Shown here piece by piece: positions 1 to 11,527 of a stretch of DNA of 64,000 nt (position 1 is its first letter; each line of letters starts with the position of its first letter). Source of the stretch: Anagrus nilaparvatae (Eukaryota > Arthropoda > Insecta > Hymenoptera > Mymaridae); assembly GCA_022575985.1 (NCBI GenBank), contig JAKSXM010000272.1, forward strand, positions 28,103,501 to 28,167,500, in the 5' to 3' direction. A program made the position numbers and the translations under genes. The notes below the pieces were generated by a model that saw nothing but the letters and a program-made list of their open reading frames with translations, did no database searches and was not told where the DNA came from.

Positions 1-102
1 TTAGTTTTATATATTTTATGTAATATATAAATGCTTTTAATCAACATTAAAAATATACATGGGTTTTCACATATTTTCTTTAATAATTAATTTAATTTTT
101 AG

Positions 103-2381
103 CCTGACGACAGACGAAAAATTCAAGAAAACTTGAATAACGCACATTTATTAATTTTTCGAAATCCCAAGTGGGGAATGTCTCTTGTAGAAATATTAGA
201 TAACAGTGAATCTTACGAGATAATCGATTCAATGGTATGTAAACTTAAATGCAAAGAATAAGCCAAATTTTTCACGAATAAATTTATTTTGCAGGATAAT
301 GTATATATTGCTAGATTAAATCACAAATTAGGAATGTTAATAAAAGATCCCGAACTACCTTTACAATGTCAGATTAAAAAATATATTATGAGCACAATGT
401 GGGGAATATTGGTTGTTGCATCTGGTAACTACATTAGTAAAATTATTTTTGACTCTAATTAAAACAGCATTTAATTTTCTTATGTTTTTAAAATATATTT
501 ATATATATTATATTGTAGTATTAAATAATTTAAAGGTTGAATAAATAAGATAAGTTTTTATTGCTGTCATTTGATATAATTTGATACAATTTTTCATAAA
601 TAAAATTTGAATTTAAAATTTAAAATTTCAAGTAAGTTAATTCTAAAACTAAATAGCAGGGTTGCTTAAAAAAAAAATTTTAAATTAAATTTTTTTTTAG
701 TTTTGTAGCTGAGATAAAAAAGTTGTTCTATAATTTTAATTTTAACAATAATTAATCTAAGAAATAAGAAATTTAATTTTGGATTTCATTATTATCATGT
801 CCTGTAACTATATACAGGATATGGAATTGTTTAAGAGATGACGTCTGAAGTTCTTACTACTGTTTTTTAGAGGTTTTAGGATGCTAATTTTAGCTAAATT
901 CTTATATTTTTATTTATCATTAAATGAATCATAGGAGCAGAGACAAGTAACATCTCTAACAGGAGTAACCCTTTCACAATATTTTTGTAGAATTAGAAAA
1001 TATTTTTTAATACTTCAAAAATATTTATTAACTCACGATGAAATGTTAAAACTATTTTTTTATTCTTACAAATTTTATCTTTATAATATAAATTTTCTGC
1101 TTTATTTTAATTATAACAATAAAAATAATAAGAAATTTAAATTATTATCAATAATAAAAAAATAAATATAAAATATTTTTAGATTTCTTTAATCAGTAAA
1201 TATATATTATATCAATACCATGGAACAATCTTATTATTTGAGTCAAATACATAATTTTTTTTAAAATTTAATTATTTTTATTTTATCATTAAATTTTATT
1301 TTTTATTCAGTTATTTTATTGGTTATTGGAGTTTACAAATGTGTTAATATCTATTATCAGCGACAAGAAAATAAAGAAAAGGAAGTTTTTAATTTAGTTA
1401 GTAAGATAATAGAAATGTTAGAACAACATCATCAAAATTTTGCAACTGCTAGCCCTGGTGGTACTCAAGAAAGCTATTTAGCTATTAATCATATCAGAGA
1501 CAATTTAATCAGTCCAAAAGACAGAAAAAAATTTTCAAAGCTTTGGGATAAAGCAGTTAAATTTTTAGATGAAAACGAATCAAGGTAAAGAAAATTTATT
1601 GAAAAAAATAAATAATAAATAAATTTTAAAAGATTTGATTTTAAAGGATTCGAAGAGAAGTGCAGTTAGTTGCAGGCGAAGAATTTCAAGTATGGCGTTG
1701 GTTGCCTAGTAATGCTGGTAATCCAAATTCTCCTGGAGCTTCTCCTGCCAAAATGTCCAAAGTTTGGCAAGGAAGTGCATTTGAAACAATTGATGGATCA
1801 GTAAACAGTCCATCTTTTTCACCAACACCTTGCTTAAAAATTCGAAACATGTTCGATCCTGATGTGTAAGTAATTCTTACTCTTAATGCTAAGTGCACTA
1901 AGCTTTTCATCAAATAAAATAAATAATCATAATAATTCTTAGAATTTTTAAGAAAATATTTATTTTTTTTAGTGAAATCGAAGAAGATTGGGAAACTAAA
2001 ATAAAAGATGCCATATTAGAAAAATGCGGTGAAAAAGTTAAAATTTTACACATTAAAGTAGATAGAGGCAGTCGTGAAGGCTGTGTTTATTTAAAATGTT
2101 TATCTCAAGATGATGCTGGTAAAGCTTATAAAGCATTGCATGGATCTTGGTTTGATGGTAAAATAAAAAAATTTACATTTTTTGATAATTTTAATTAAAA
2201 ATTGAATTAAAAAAAAATTTTATTTTTAGGACATTTGGTTACAGTTAAATATTTAAGACTGGAAAGATATCACGAAAGATTCCCAGAATCTGTAAATTTT
2301 ACAACAGCACTAAAACCAAGTAACAATCAGAGACTTTCAATGCAAATGCATTGTTGGACAAATTCCTCTGAAGCTAATTAA
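103..2381 (+). CDS. MAN1: MAN1/LEMD3 inner nuclear membrane protein, 3' part (5' end outside window)
   Basis: Six exons join in frame: 103-234, 295-424, 1311-1584, 1647-1865, 1973-2157 and 2230-2381 (364 codons including TAA). Each junction has GT and AG. The visible protein starts inside the MAN1/Src1 C-terminal region ([22 protein letters not shown]). It then has a membrane segment near residues 77-97 ([16 protein letters not shown]), the second of the two that MAN1 has. It ends with the U2AF-homology/RRM-like domain ([17 protein letters not shown] to [18 protein letters not shown]). MAN1 sits in the inner nuclear membrane, binds lamins and uses the C-terminal domain to hold SMADs, damping BMP/TGF-beta signalling. 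The LEM domain and first membrane segment must lie upstream, so the gene is cut by the window edge. An AATAAA lies at 2519-2524. Family identity is secure; the exact 3' UTR is inferred. Confidence 0.93.
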
Positions 2382-3007
2382 CATAAAAATTTTTTTTAAG
2401 TCTTTTTTTTTCATGAAAATTAAAATTACTGATAACAATGTAAAATTAATTTCGTTAGTATAGTAAGCTTTTGTTTGTCTTATCATATAAGTCCATAATA
2501 TTATTTAATTAATTAATTAATAAAATTTAATATCTTTTAATTTATATTTATAAGCCTATTTTTTTTAAAAATTATTATGTATTATGTATATGACTTAATA
2601 GAAAGGTTTTGTGTCAGAATACAGTGTACATTATCATGCGCCCAAAATAGGGTTTTTTTACGTGAAAATTAAGAATTTGACAGCATATCCTATTTAAGAC
2701 TTATTTATAAGTTAGATTGTATTTGTACTTTTGAAAAAAAAATTAATTATAAAACATGACTTGTAATTTACAAATAATGTAATAAAAAATTTAGTTATGC
2801 ATAAGTTGAGATAATTGTTTACAGTTGTTGGAGGATGTTTCATATAAAAACTTTTATAAATTGAAGATTAAAAAAAAAAGCTTTTTGTACAATAAAAGAA
2901 GTGTTGTGTTTTTTAAGTCCTTTTTGATACTTTTAACTCCCTAATTTGAATACTTGATTTTAAGACATTGTATAAATCATTTATTAAATTTCTATCTGAA
3001 ATTAGTA
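2382..3007. other. MAN1 3' UTR and intergenic, no gene
   Basis: This AT-rich stretch after the MAN1 stop holds the likely 3' UTR with an AATAAA at 2519-2524. I see no coding region or repeat in the rest, up to the target duplication of the large element at 3008. Confidence 0.6.
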
Positions 3008-3016
3008 TATGGTTCT

Positions 3017-3577
3017 ACCTCGGTTTCCCCAGCTGAGCATTAAAAATTTAATTAAACCAATTTTAATGCACAAGGACTCATTCGAAAGCTTAGAATTTAC
3101 TAAATTTTGCTATAAGTTTTTTTTAATTTGCTAACTCTTAGTTTGTTTGCTATTTCGAAAATAAAAATTGACCTCTATGGGCCCTCAATTATAAAGTTTA
3201 CTAGTTAAATGAAAGGTTTTATGCCAACTTTTTGGGTCTAATTTTATTTTTATTGGTTTGCTAGAATTTGCTATTCCAAAATTTAATACGAATTTTGCTT
3301 TATTTAATTACAGTAAATAATTATAAATTGTTGTTAAAAATTGCTAGTGACAAATTCTAGTTACGATAAAATTACCGACATCAACTGTATTTCGTATGGT
3401 AAATTCATGGTAATTTAGCTCTCATAAATATTTTAATAACCGGTAGATGTCACGTTGCTACAATTCATTTTCTTGAAGCGCGAATCTTAAATATATAATT
3501 AGATCAAACTTTAGTTTCTTGACAAAAAATGAAAAAATGTATTTTTCTGATAATTTTTTGATATAGTTATATGAGTT
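3017..3577 (+). repeat. Left terminal inverted repeat of the 6.9 kb element
   Basis: Reverse complement of about 9369-9930. The outer end reads ACCTCGG, then one T/A mismatch, then CCCCAGCTGAGCATT. Similarity is near-perfect to about 3535 and becomes patchy by about 3577. Confidence 0.9.
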
Positions 3578-4329
3578 ATTTTTTGAACCACAACTACACC
3601 AATGGATAACAATTAGTATACATCCAAAAATAAAAAAACTAATAGCATTTAAAAAAAATTTTTTATAGCAAAAATTTTAAGATAATAATTTTTACAAATT
3701 TAAATAATTTAAATGCAAATATTTTAATATTATGTATATAGCTGATGATATCTCCGAATATTTAGACCTACATTTTTTTTCAACATTTTTGTCATCTAAT
3801 ATTCTGAAACTTCTTTTTTCTATCTGCATTAGTATATACCAACATTATACCTAATTTTTTTCTCCAAAGAATTAATAGTTTTAGGAAAATAGTTAATACT
3901 TATATTACTCGATTTCTTGAACTTATTGTTGTGAAAAATTTGTCAAAATTTTTCTTTCAAATTTTTCGGATGTATAATTTAATTTTTTCAATGGGATTTT
4001 TAAAAGACATTTATCAACAAAAAGATTATTTTATATAATAATACAGTTCTAAAAAGATTATTGTTTGTTTTCTTATACATATTATTTATTTATATATATG
4101 CAAATACTAGATAAAATAGATTTTCACCCATTATGAATATTTTGTATTTGCTGAGGAACTGCGTGTGTTTTTTATAAATTTGTTGTTTTTTCTTTTCTTT
4201 TTATATAAAAAAATTGATATTATGTTCTCATATTTTTACCGATTATTCCAGTGCAGTCAAATCGGGTTTTTTAAAATTACGGACTTTTACCTTGCTTATA
4301 GGTCCGTTTCACTAAGATTTACAATTATT

Positions 4330-4500
4330 AATGATTAATAATAGTGTATTAAGTATCAAGGACATAAAATTTTAGCACTACTAGTTTCTAAAGTTTTTCG
4401 CCCATGGTGTTAATGATATTTTTTGCCTACCTAGGTGTACAAAGAATGCAGGAAATTCCTTGACAAGTTTTACGCAAGATTTTTACGCCTAGGAGGGCAA
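4330..4500 (+). repeat. Diverged copy of a dispersed repeat (also at 61869-62060)
   Basis: The sequence around AAGTATCAAG, TCGCCCATGGTG and GGAGGGCAAAAA recurs with changes at about 61869-62060, in the same order. It lies inside the large TIR element, so it either inserted there or belongs to its interior. No coding potential is recognised. Confidence 0.6.
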
Positions 4501-6066
4501 AAATTGTTTTTTTTTGTTTGTTTATGGAAATACTACAGAGGAATTTCCCTTTTTCATTATACGCTTGAACCGACACTGAAATTTATGTGCAAGCGAAAAA
4601 TAGAAATAAGATTAAAAACCTTAATAGGTATTTAATAGGTATTTACTTAAAAAAGAAGTTTTTTATGATGTGGTACTTTTTATTGAATTATCTATAATAA
4701 TGCACTTTTTTCATCGAAATATGGTTTAATTCAGCTTTAAAGCGAACATGTATCTCTTACACATATTTATTTTATTTTTAAACTGAAATATATTTTTTTA
4801 AATAAAATAAACATAATTATATGTTTAATACAAGGTTTAATACATTCAGTGCGGCAGATTTTGAAGCCTTATTTAAAATACATTAAGCTATGTTTAGACT
4901 TTTTAAAACCATTTTATTAAGTAATTGTGATTAGCCCTGTCGTCAGCAATATAGTAATCATGCCCATAAATTCAATTTAAATAAATTTATTACCCATGGA
5001 AAACAATGGATGGTATTTATGTTTTTTAACGCGGTGAATCTAAATACGAATTGGGTGCCTACTTTGCAAAATTCCTGGTCAATATTGAAAAATGGACCAA
5101 TTTTGCAAAATTTTGTTAATAATAAAAAATTAACCAGGAATTGCGCAAAATAGACCCCGGATTCGACCTGATAGTCCAAAAATATAAATACCACCAATTT
5201 TTTTTCATATAGCTAATAAAATTGAATTTATAGGCGTAATTACTATTGCTGGTGATAAGACTATAGATTTTAATTTTTTGATATGCTAGAAAATTTTTTT
5301 CAAAATGCATGTAGTATATATATTTTAAACGTCAGGCAGCAAATTTCTACGAGAATGTTTATTTTAATGCATTTACTTCTGGCAAATCCAATTTTCTTAA
5401 ATATTGATGTACAATTTTAATTATTATATATACATTTTCGTAAACAATCGCTACTCGTAAAGGCTATACAGATAAAAAACTAATGATTAAAGTAAATCAA
5501 AATATATTTCAAAAAATTTAGCTTCTTGAAAGTTAATATTTTCAATTAATGGTAAAAAGGAATTTTCAAATACAAAGTTTGACTTCCTTACTTTACAAAT
5601 CCAAATATAAGATTCAAGTTTAATTTAAAAAAAAAAATTATAAAAAATATCTTATTGCAAAGATTCCATGGGAGTTATGATTACGATTGATGATGTTTAC
5701 AAAGTGAAAAATTGATTATTAGATTAAATTAGTGAAAAATATATTTATAATTAATTTTTAACCGATTGTAAACAAAATTATGATATTAAAAACAGGCTTA
5801 AATATTAAAATTAATTTAATAATAAGCGAGATAATAAGCGTTTTTTTTTAGAAATCGACATAATTATATTTATATAGTATTTATATGACAATTGACCCTG
5901 AACCCATCATTTGCTATATTATATTTTAATTTTATGGTCCATAAAAATATTTTACTTTTTATATATTATGTGTAATAATATATATAGGCGTTTCTCCCTG
6001 ATCGTTACTATTTCGTTAATTTTCTTTAAAAAGTTCAATTTTTATAAAAATTTTCACGAAAATTTG

Positions 6067-6522
6067 ATCACTTATTCTCTTGTTGCTATAGCCAATCAAC
6101 CAAATGGTCATTTTTAGTCTAAAATAACCAATTTTCAAATTGCTGCCAAAATTTTAATTTTTGACAAAAATGAGTTCCATAGGTCTAAAGTTTTAAAGCT
6201 CCAAGTTTTCAAAAATTCTTTCGGCTTTTTTCTTTAAATAGTTCTAAGATATCACTTATTTAAGATAATGAAAAAAATTGACTTTTTTGAAAAATCCTAA
6301 AATGGGGACTCTTGCTTTAAATTGTCATATCCAGCAAACAAATAATTAAAAAGCAGCGAGTAAAAAATTTTTGGAAACTTGAAGCTTGTAGAAAATTTTG
6401 GAAAACAATAAAAACCATTTTCGTCAAAAATTACAATTTCATAAATTAAAATTAGTTATTTTGGACCAAAAATGACGTTTTGGTTAATTGGCTATAACAG
6501 CAACAGCGAGAGAATAAGTGAT
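6067..6522. repeat. Internal palindromic repeat (MITE-like)
   Basis: The left arm from 6067 (ATCACTTATTCTC, then TATAGCCAATCAACC and CATTTTTAGTC) is the approximate reverse complement of the right arm ending at 6522 (GGTTAATTGGCTATAACAGC, GAGAATAAGTGAT). The arms are roughly 150 bp around a central loop. No clear target duplication is visible. It is nested in the 6.9 kb element. Confidence 0.7.
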
Positions 6523-7239
6523 AAAAAAAAGCAGTTTACAGGGCTTGAAAGGTGACACCAAAAACCCCTATTTTATAACATTGAGCCCTGTGTTTCTAGG
6601 CCCAGAAAGGCCATTGGCATGAAGGAGGGTGGTCGGAATGTTTTTTCAATATAAGAAACTGATCAATAACCATTTTGGTGTGATTAGGTGTTCCAAAGGT
6701 AGTGAACTCCTCTTGTGAGTTAAAAAAGAATTGCCCATATATACTAAAAAAGTATAGGTCCGATTCCAATAGAGTTTTTTTTTAATAGTATACATACTCT
6801 TGTAACAAGAGACTTGTTTTATTTTAGTACCCACAATTCCAAGAGTTTTATCATTTAATAAGTTTTATTTACGCACACATACGCACACACATATATTATG
6901 AATGATTCAATAGTTCAAAAAATTCCAGATGACAAAAATTTACAAAAAAATTATAAACAGGATTTTGTATAGTCATAAAGTTAAAAATATGTGGCTGGCT
7001 TATGTAAATTAGGCAAAAACATAGATTTTTCTCATCAAAAAATTAATTACAAAAATGCTAAATTTTTCTATTTTTGCAAAGGAAAAACAACTTCACTGTA
7101 AAAAATAACTTTCTTAGATTTACAAAAAAAATAGAATTTTTTCGAAAAATTAGTGAATTTTCAAAAAATTTTGTAAATATTCGATAAAAATCGTAAATTT
7201 ACTAAATTTAGTATATTATCGAAAAATTCGAGAATTCTC

Positions 7240-7350
7240 GATTTTTTTTTGTGAATTTACGAAAAAAGTTGTAAATTCACAACTATTTTTTGAATTTACG
7301 AAAAAAGTTGTAAATTCACAACTATTTTTCGTAAATTTACAACTATTTTT
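7240..7350 (+). repeat. Short tandem block of TTCACAACTATTTTT-type units
   Basis: Several imperfect repeats of a unit with GTAAATTCACAACTATTTTT and GAATTTACGAAAAAAGTT follow each other here. It is low-complexity minisatellite sequence with no coding role visible. Confidence 0.6.
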
Positions 7351-7539
7351 TGTAAATTTTCGAATCAAAAAATTGTAAATTATCAATTTTTCTTGCGAAT
7401 TCACAAAAAATACGCTGCCAAGTAATTGGCACTATGGTTCCTCATTAACAATATAGCAAAATTTTTATAATGGACTATTTTATCTATCATTTCAGATTTT
7501 ATAGTATGTCATAAAAAAAATTTAAGTACTTTTAATTTC

Positions 7540-7860
7540 AAAAAATTACTGTAAACAAGGTTCTTAAAACTAGTACTTCCATGGAAATAAATTAGGTACT
7601 ACTTCCAAAAAGAAAAAAAAAATTGGTATTTTTTGTATTTTTTTGTGAAAAAAATTTTCATAAAATTAAGTATCCGATTCGAGATTCATGTGAAAACCAT
7701 ACTTTCAAATATAAGTACTTTCGTGGAAATAAATGAGGTATTACATCCAAATTAAAAAAAAAAAAAAAGGAGTTTGAAATTTTTTGATACAAAAATGTTT
7801 GGAAAAAAAATTAGGTCTTAATTCGATAATGGTTTTGAAATATCACTAGTTACAATATTT
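7540..7860 (+). repeat. Direct repeat, copy 1 (partner at 7995-8320)
   Basis: Begins AAAAAATTACTGTAAACAAGG, shares CTAGTACTTCC and AAGTATCCGATTCGAG with the second copy, and ends around GGTCTTAATTC. Copies differ by small substitutions and poly-A length. Confidence 0.75.
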
Positions 7861-7994
7861 TCAGATATTAGTACTTTAATGGAATTTAATGAGGTATTAC
7901 ACGAAAAAAAAAAAAAAATATTGCAGTTTTTTTTATTTTTCTTTTTTTTTAATTTTGACAAAAAAAAATTTTGAAAAAATAAGTATCAGATCCA

Positions 7995-8320
7995 AAAAAT
8001 TACTATAAACAAGGTTCTTAAAACTAGTACTTCCGTGGAAATAAATTAGGTACTACGTCCAAAAAGAAAAAAAGAATTAGTATTTTTTGTATTTTTTTGT
8101 GAAAAAAATTTTAGGAAAAAAATTTTCAGAAAATTAAGTATCCGATTCGAGATATCATGTGAAAACCATACTTTCAAATATAAGTACTTTCGTGGAAATA
8201 AATGAGGTATTACAACCAAATTAAAAAAAAAAAAAGTACCTCGAGCTTTTTTGGTGAAAAAATTTTTGAAAAAAAAATTAGGTCTTAATTCCATAATGTT
8301 TGTGAAATATCAGCGATTAC
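7995..8320 (+). repeat. Direct repeat, copy 2
   Basis: Second copy about 453 bp downstream of the first, nearly identical apart from an extra A-rich insertion near 8110, and followed directly by the CA microsatellite. Confidence 0.75.
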
Positions 8321-8323
8321 ATA

Positions 8324-8326
<3 letters not shown>

Positions 8327-8380
<54 letters not shown>
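8327..8380 (+). repeat. (AC)27 microsatellite
   Basis: Uninterrupted AC dinucleotides from 8327 to 8380, about 27 units, inside the CACTG-ended element. Confidence 0.95.
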
Positions 8381-8385
<5 letters not shown>

Positions 8386-9368
8386 GACTTTTTTTTAAAA
8401 CCGGTTTTTTAGCTTCCTAAGGTCTCAAAACGTGCTTATATGCCAAAAAATCAAAAAAAAAATTTTGACCGATCGAGAATACTCGAATTTTTTGTTAATA
8501 TACTAAATTTAGTAAATTTACGATTTTTTTCGAATATTTACAAACTTTATCGAAAATTTACTAATTTTTTGAAAATGTTCTAATTTTTTTGTTAATATAA
8601 GAAAGTTACTTTTTACAGTGTTCTTATGAATTATTATTAATATTATTTTTATTATTTTGTAATTTTTTTCTATACAGATTTCCGCGAATTAACCCGGTTT
8701 AATTTTGTAAAAATACAAATATATTTTTTTAAATAAATAAAATATGTTTGTTATTAATATTTTAAACAAAGCTGGGTAAACAGGCATACTCTTATGACCG
8801 TTTTCAATAAAACTGATAAAAATGAAATCGGAAAAATTTGAAAACTTTCCGTTTTCAATGTTTCTTTTGAAAAAAATCAAAACGGACTTATTGGCCGTTT
8901 TTGCGAATCATGAAAATTTGCTTTCGTTTTCATATTTTTTTATTTTTTTACTTTCCGTATACCAACTATAAAACTTCAAGTTTTGGCTATTGATAAAAGA
9001 TATATAGTTATTCTTATGCTTATCAACTTTATTAAAAAATAGCTCAACATTTTTTTATTAAATAATTTTTTTCAACAAATAATTAAATTTTTTATAATAA
9101 TTATAAAAATTAAAAATGTTTTAAAGTATTCATGTGCTTATTTTTTAATTTTTATTTTTATGTCTATAAGAAAAAGAAAATTAAAGCAAAATTTTTATGA
9201 TTAACGAAAGCGGATATTTCAATCCCAGCTCTAATTTTAAATGTTTAACATTAAATAAAACTTGAATTCTAGTCGGAGTCGGGGTTTATTATTATTATGG
9301 TTCAGTTTCACTGAGAACAGATGATATTTTATTAATTTAAAAGCATAAAAATAATTTATAACTAAAAA

Positions 9369-9930
9369 AAACTCCTGAAACTATATCAAACAATAATTAG
9401 AAATACACATTTTTTCATTTTTTGTCAAGAACTTAAAGTTTTATCTAATTATATATTTAAGATTCGCGCTTCGAGAAAATGAATTGTAACAACGTGACAT
9501 CTACCGGTTATTAAAATATTTATGAGAGCTAAATTACCATGAATTTACCATACGAAATACAGTTGATGTCGGTAATTTTATCGTAACTAGAATTTGTCAC
9601 TAGCAATTTTTAACAACAATTTATAATTATTTACTGTAATTAAATAAAGCAAAATTCGTATTAAATTTTGGAATAGCAAATTCTAGCAAACCAATAAAAA
9701 TAAAATTAGACCCAAAAAGTTGGCATAAAACCTTTCATTTAGCTAGTAAACGTTATAATTGAGGGCCCATAGAGGTCAATTTTTATTTTCGAAATAGCAA
9801 ACAAACTAAGAGTTAGCAAATTAAAAAAAAGTTATAGCAAAATTTAGCAAATTCTAAGCTTTAAAATGAGCCCTTGTGCATTGAAATTGGTTAAATTAAA
9901 TTTTTAATGCTCAGCTGGGGATACCGAGGT
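9369..9930 (-). repeat. Right terminal inverted repeat of the 6.9 kb element
   Basis: Mirror copy of the left arm, ending CCGAGGT at 9930 directly before the second TATGGTTCT. High arm-to-arm identity implies a fairly recent insertion or homogenisation. Confidence 0.9.
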
Positions 9931-9976
9931 TATGGTTCTTATTTACATAAAAGGAATTAAAAAAAATATTTGCATA

Positions 9977-10167
9977 AAAATTTTAGAGACCCTAGATTAC
10001 CAGAGACAGACAGACTCGCACGTGGTTCCGTTTTGTCAACCAATCACAGAAAGGTGCTAGGTAAGATGGCCACTTTCCCCATTTAAAATACATGTATTTT
10101 ATTGACCAATCAAAAACAGTCCCCCTGTCTGGCTGTCTCTGGTTTATCTAGGGTCTCTAAAAAATTT
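9977..10167. mobile_element. About 190-bp MITE-like inverted-repeat element
   Basis: The left end (AGAGACCCTAGATTACCAGA, with CAGACAGAC) mirrors the right end (GTCTGGCTGTCTCTGG, TATCTAGGGTCTCT), giving about 30-bp inverted ends plus a few A/T bases outside. It lies about 40 bp beyond the large element. No transposase fits in this length. Confidence 0.7.
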
Positions 10168-10290
10168 AAATATTTTTACAATTTTTTTTTTGTTTTAAAC
10201 TTTTTACCCTTTACGAGGTTTTATCATTAAAAATTAATTGTTAATCCATGAAATTGACCCTAGTCAGAAACCCACATAGTTTTTTTTTTA

Positions 10291-10399
10291 AACCAATCAC
10301 AGAAAGGTGCTAGGTAAGTTGGCGATATTTCTATTTAAAATACACGTATATGAAGTATCCTACTGACCAAGGGGACCCTGTGATAATCTAGGGTCTCTA
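10291..10399. repeat. Truncated second copy of the 9977-10167 element
   Basis: Repeats the interior motif ACCAATCACAGAAAGGTGCT and the right-hand end ATCTAGGGTCTCT but lacks the left end. It ends about 110 bp before the RpS26 start codon, so it may lie in or next to that promoter. Confidence 0.65.
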
Positions 10400-10508
10400 G
10401 TCCTGCGATTTTAGATGCACCCTCTATGTAAAATCTTCCATACTAAAAAGAGAGAGAAGAAAGCATCACAAGCGTTTTCCGGTGTTCTTTTTATTAAATC
10501 TCGTCAAA

Positions 10509-11245
10509 ATGGTATGTTCAAAAAAAATTTAATATAAACTTTTTTACAATTCATTTATTGTTAAAATAATTAATTTTTAAAAAATTTATTTAAAATATTT
10601 GATAAAATTAATATTTCTTAATTTTATATGATAAAAGCAAGTTCTAGTTAAGCACTTTAGATTTTCAAATATACCATGTGCTTTTTTAGGTTATAAAGGA
10701 CTATATAAACCCTAAATTTTAATATTTAGATTAAAAATAAAATTTTAACAATTAGTGTAAGATATTTAATTATTATATTATCATTTTTCAGACAACCAAA
10801 AGGAGAAATGCAGGTCGTGCTAAATGTGGTCGTGGTCACGTTAAGCCTGTAAGATGCACAAATTGTGCCCGATGTGTTCCAAAAGACAAAGCAATAAAAA
10901 AATTTGTCATCAGAAATATTGTTGAAGCAGCTGCTGTACGTGATATTACAGATGCAAGTGTATATACATCTTACCAGCTTCCAAAATTATATGCAAAATT
11001 ACATTATTGTGTATCATGTGCTATCCACTCAAAGGTTGTAAGGAACAGGAGTAAAGCTGATAGGAGAATAAGAACTCCACCAGTACGCAACTTCCCCAGG
11101 GTATGTACTTTCAAGAATTTACTTTTTTAAGATTTAAAAACAATTTATAGCGTTTAAAATTAAATAACAATAATCTTATCAGTTCTTATTAAATTTAAAT
11201 TTATTCTTTTAGGATATGCGCCAAGGACAACAAAACAGAAAATAA
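10509..11245 (+). CDS. RpS26: 40S ribosomal protein S26
   Basis: Three exons: 10509-10511 (only the ATG), 10792-11100 and 11213-11245, giving 114 residues, the usual eS26 length. The protein starts [20 protein letters not shown] and has the eS26 cysteines (RCTNCARC near residues 23-29, then YCVSCA). eS26 sits at the mRNA exit channel of the small subunit and contacts mRNA upstream of the start codon. An ATG-only first exon followed directly by an intron is common in ribosomal protein genes. A pyrimidine run (TTCTTTTTATT) just before the ATG could be part of a 5' TOP leader, which is inference. AATAAA lies at 11266-11271. Confidence 0.97.
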
Positions 11246-11368
11246 TTACTTAATTTGTAATTTTTAATAAATAAAAAAAAGAAAAAAAAAAACAATTGTT
11301 TTCTTATTATTAAACTCCAATAACTTTATGTATGTATAAAAAGAATTTTTATTTTTCCATTAAAAAGG

Positions 11369-11527
11369 ATATATCGAGGGGTACTATGAAAAAAGCGAAG
11401 TGTTTTTTAATGTAGGATAAAAAACTCAACATCAAAAGATCAAGATGTCCTTTGTAAAGCATAGGTTATCTCGAGTTTTTCTTACAATTAAAAAATATCC
11501 CACTTTTCAAAGAGCCCCTCGATATAT
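11369..11527. repeat. About 160-bp MITE-like element between RpS26 and PCNP
   Basis: ATATATCGAGGGG at 11369-11381 is mirrored by CCCCTCGATATAT at 11515-11527, with more partial complementarity inside (GCGAAGTG against CACTTTTC). It lies in the convergent gap between the two genes. A TA microsatellite follows directly. The flanking TA-rich sequence hides any TA target duplication. Confidence 0.6.

Larger units (their letters stand above)
7094..8620. mobile_element. 1.5 kb element with about 150-bp inverted ends starting CACTG
   Basis: The left end at 7094 reads CACTGTAAAAAATAACTTTC, and the right end is its inverted partner finishing TTTTTACAGTG at 8620. The inverted similarity runs about 150 bp into each side, both ending near a GAATTCTCGAT/ATCGAGAATAC motif. 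CACTG ends recall CACTA/EnSpm elements, but the 3-bp flanks (CTT versus TTC) do not match, so the superfamily is open. The interior is non-coding: a short tandem block near 7240-7350, two 320-bp direct repeats and a CA microsatellite. It lies wholly inside the larger TIR element. Confidence 0.72.
3008..9939. mobile_element. 6.9 kb long-TIR DNA transposon (foldback/MULE-like) with 9-bp target duplication
   Basis: The nine bases TATGGTTCT occur directly at 3008-3016 and again at 9931-9939. Between them, 3017-9930 is bounded by long inverted repeats that both start ACCTCGG at the outer edge. The left arm (3017 to about 3577) and right arm (about 9369 to 9930) are nearly identical over the outer 500 bp by eye and diverge toward the inside. 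A 9-bp duplication with long terminal inverted repeats is known from Mutator-like (MULE) and Drosophila foldback (FB) elements. The roughly 5.8 kb interior has only short ORFs with no recognisable transposase, so the copy looks non-autonomous. It carries other repeats (4330-4500, 6067-6522, 7094-8620). Superfamily is inference; boundaries and duplication are read directly. Confidence 0.88.

Noticed and set aside
7240..8380. CRISPR-like array
   Set aside because: The repeats are adjacent low-complexity units without unique spacers, and the genome is animal.
3577..9369. Transposase or other gene inside the 6.9 kb element
   Set aside because: All open frames there are short, rich in Phe/Lys/Asn from AT content, and show no family motif or splice-consistent continuation.
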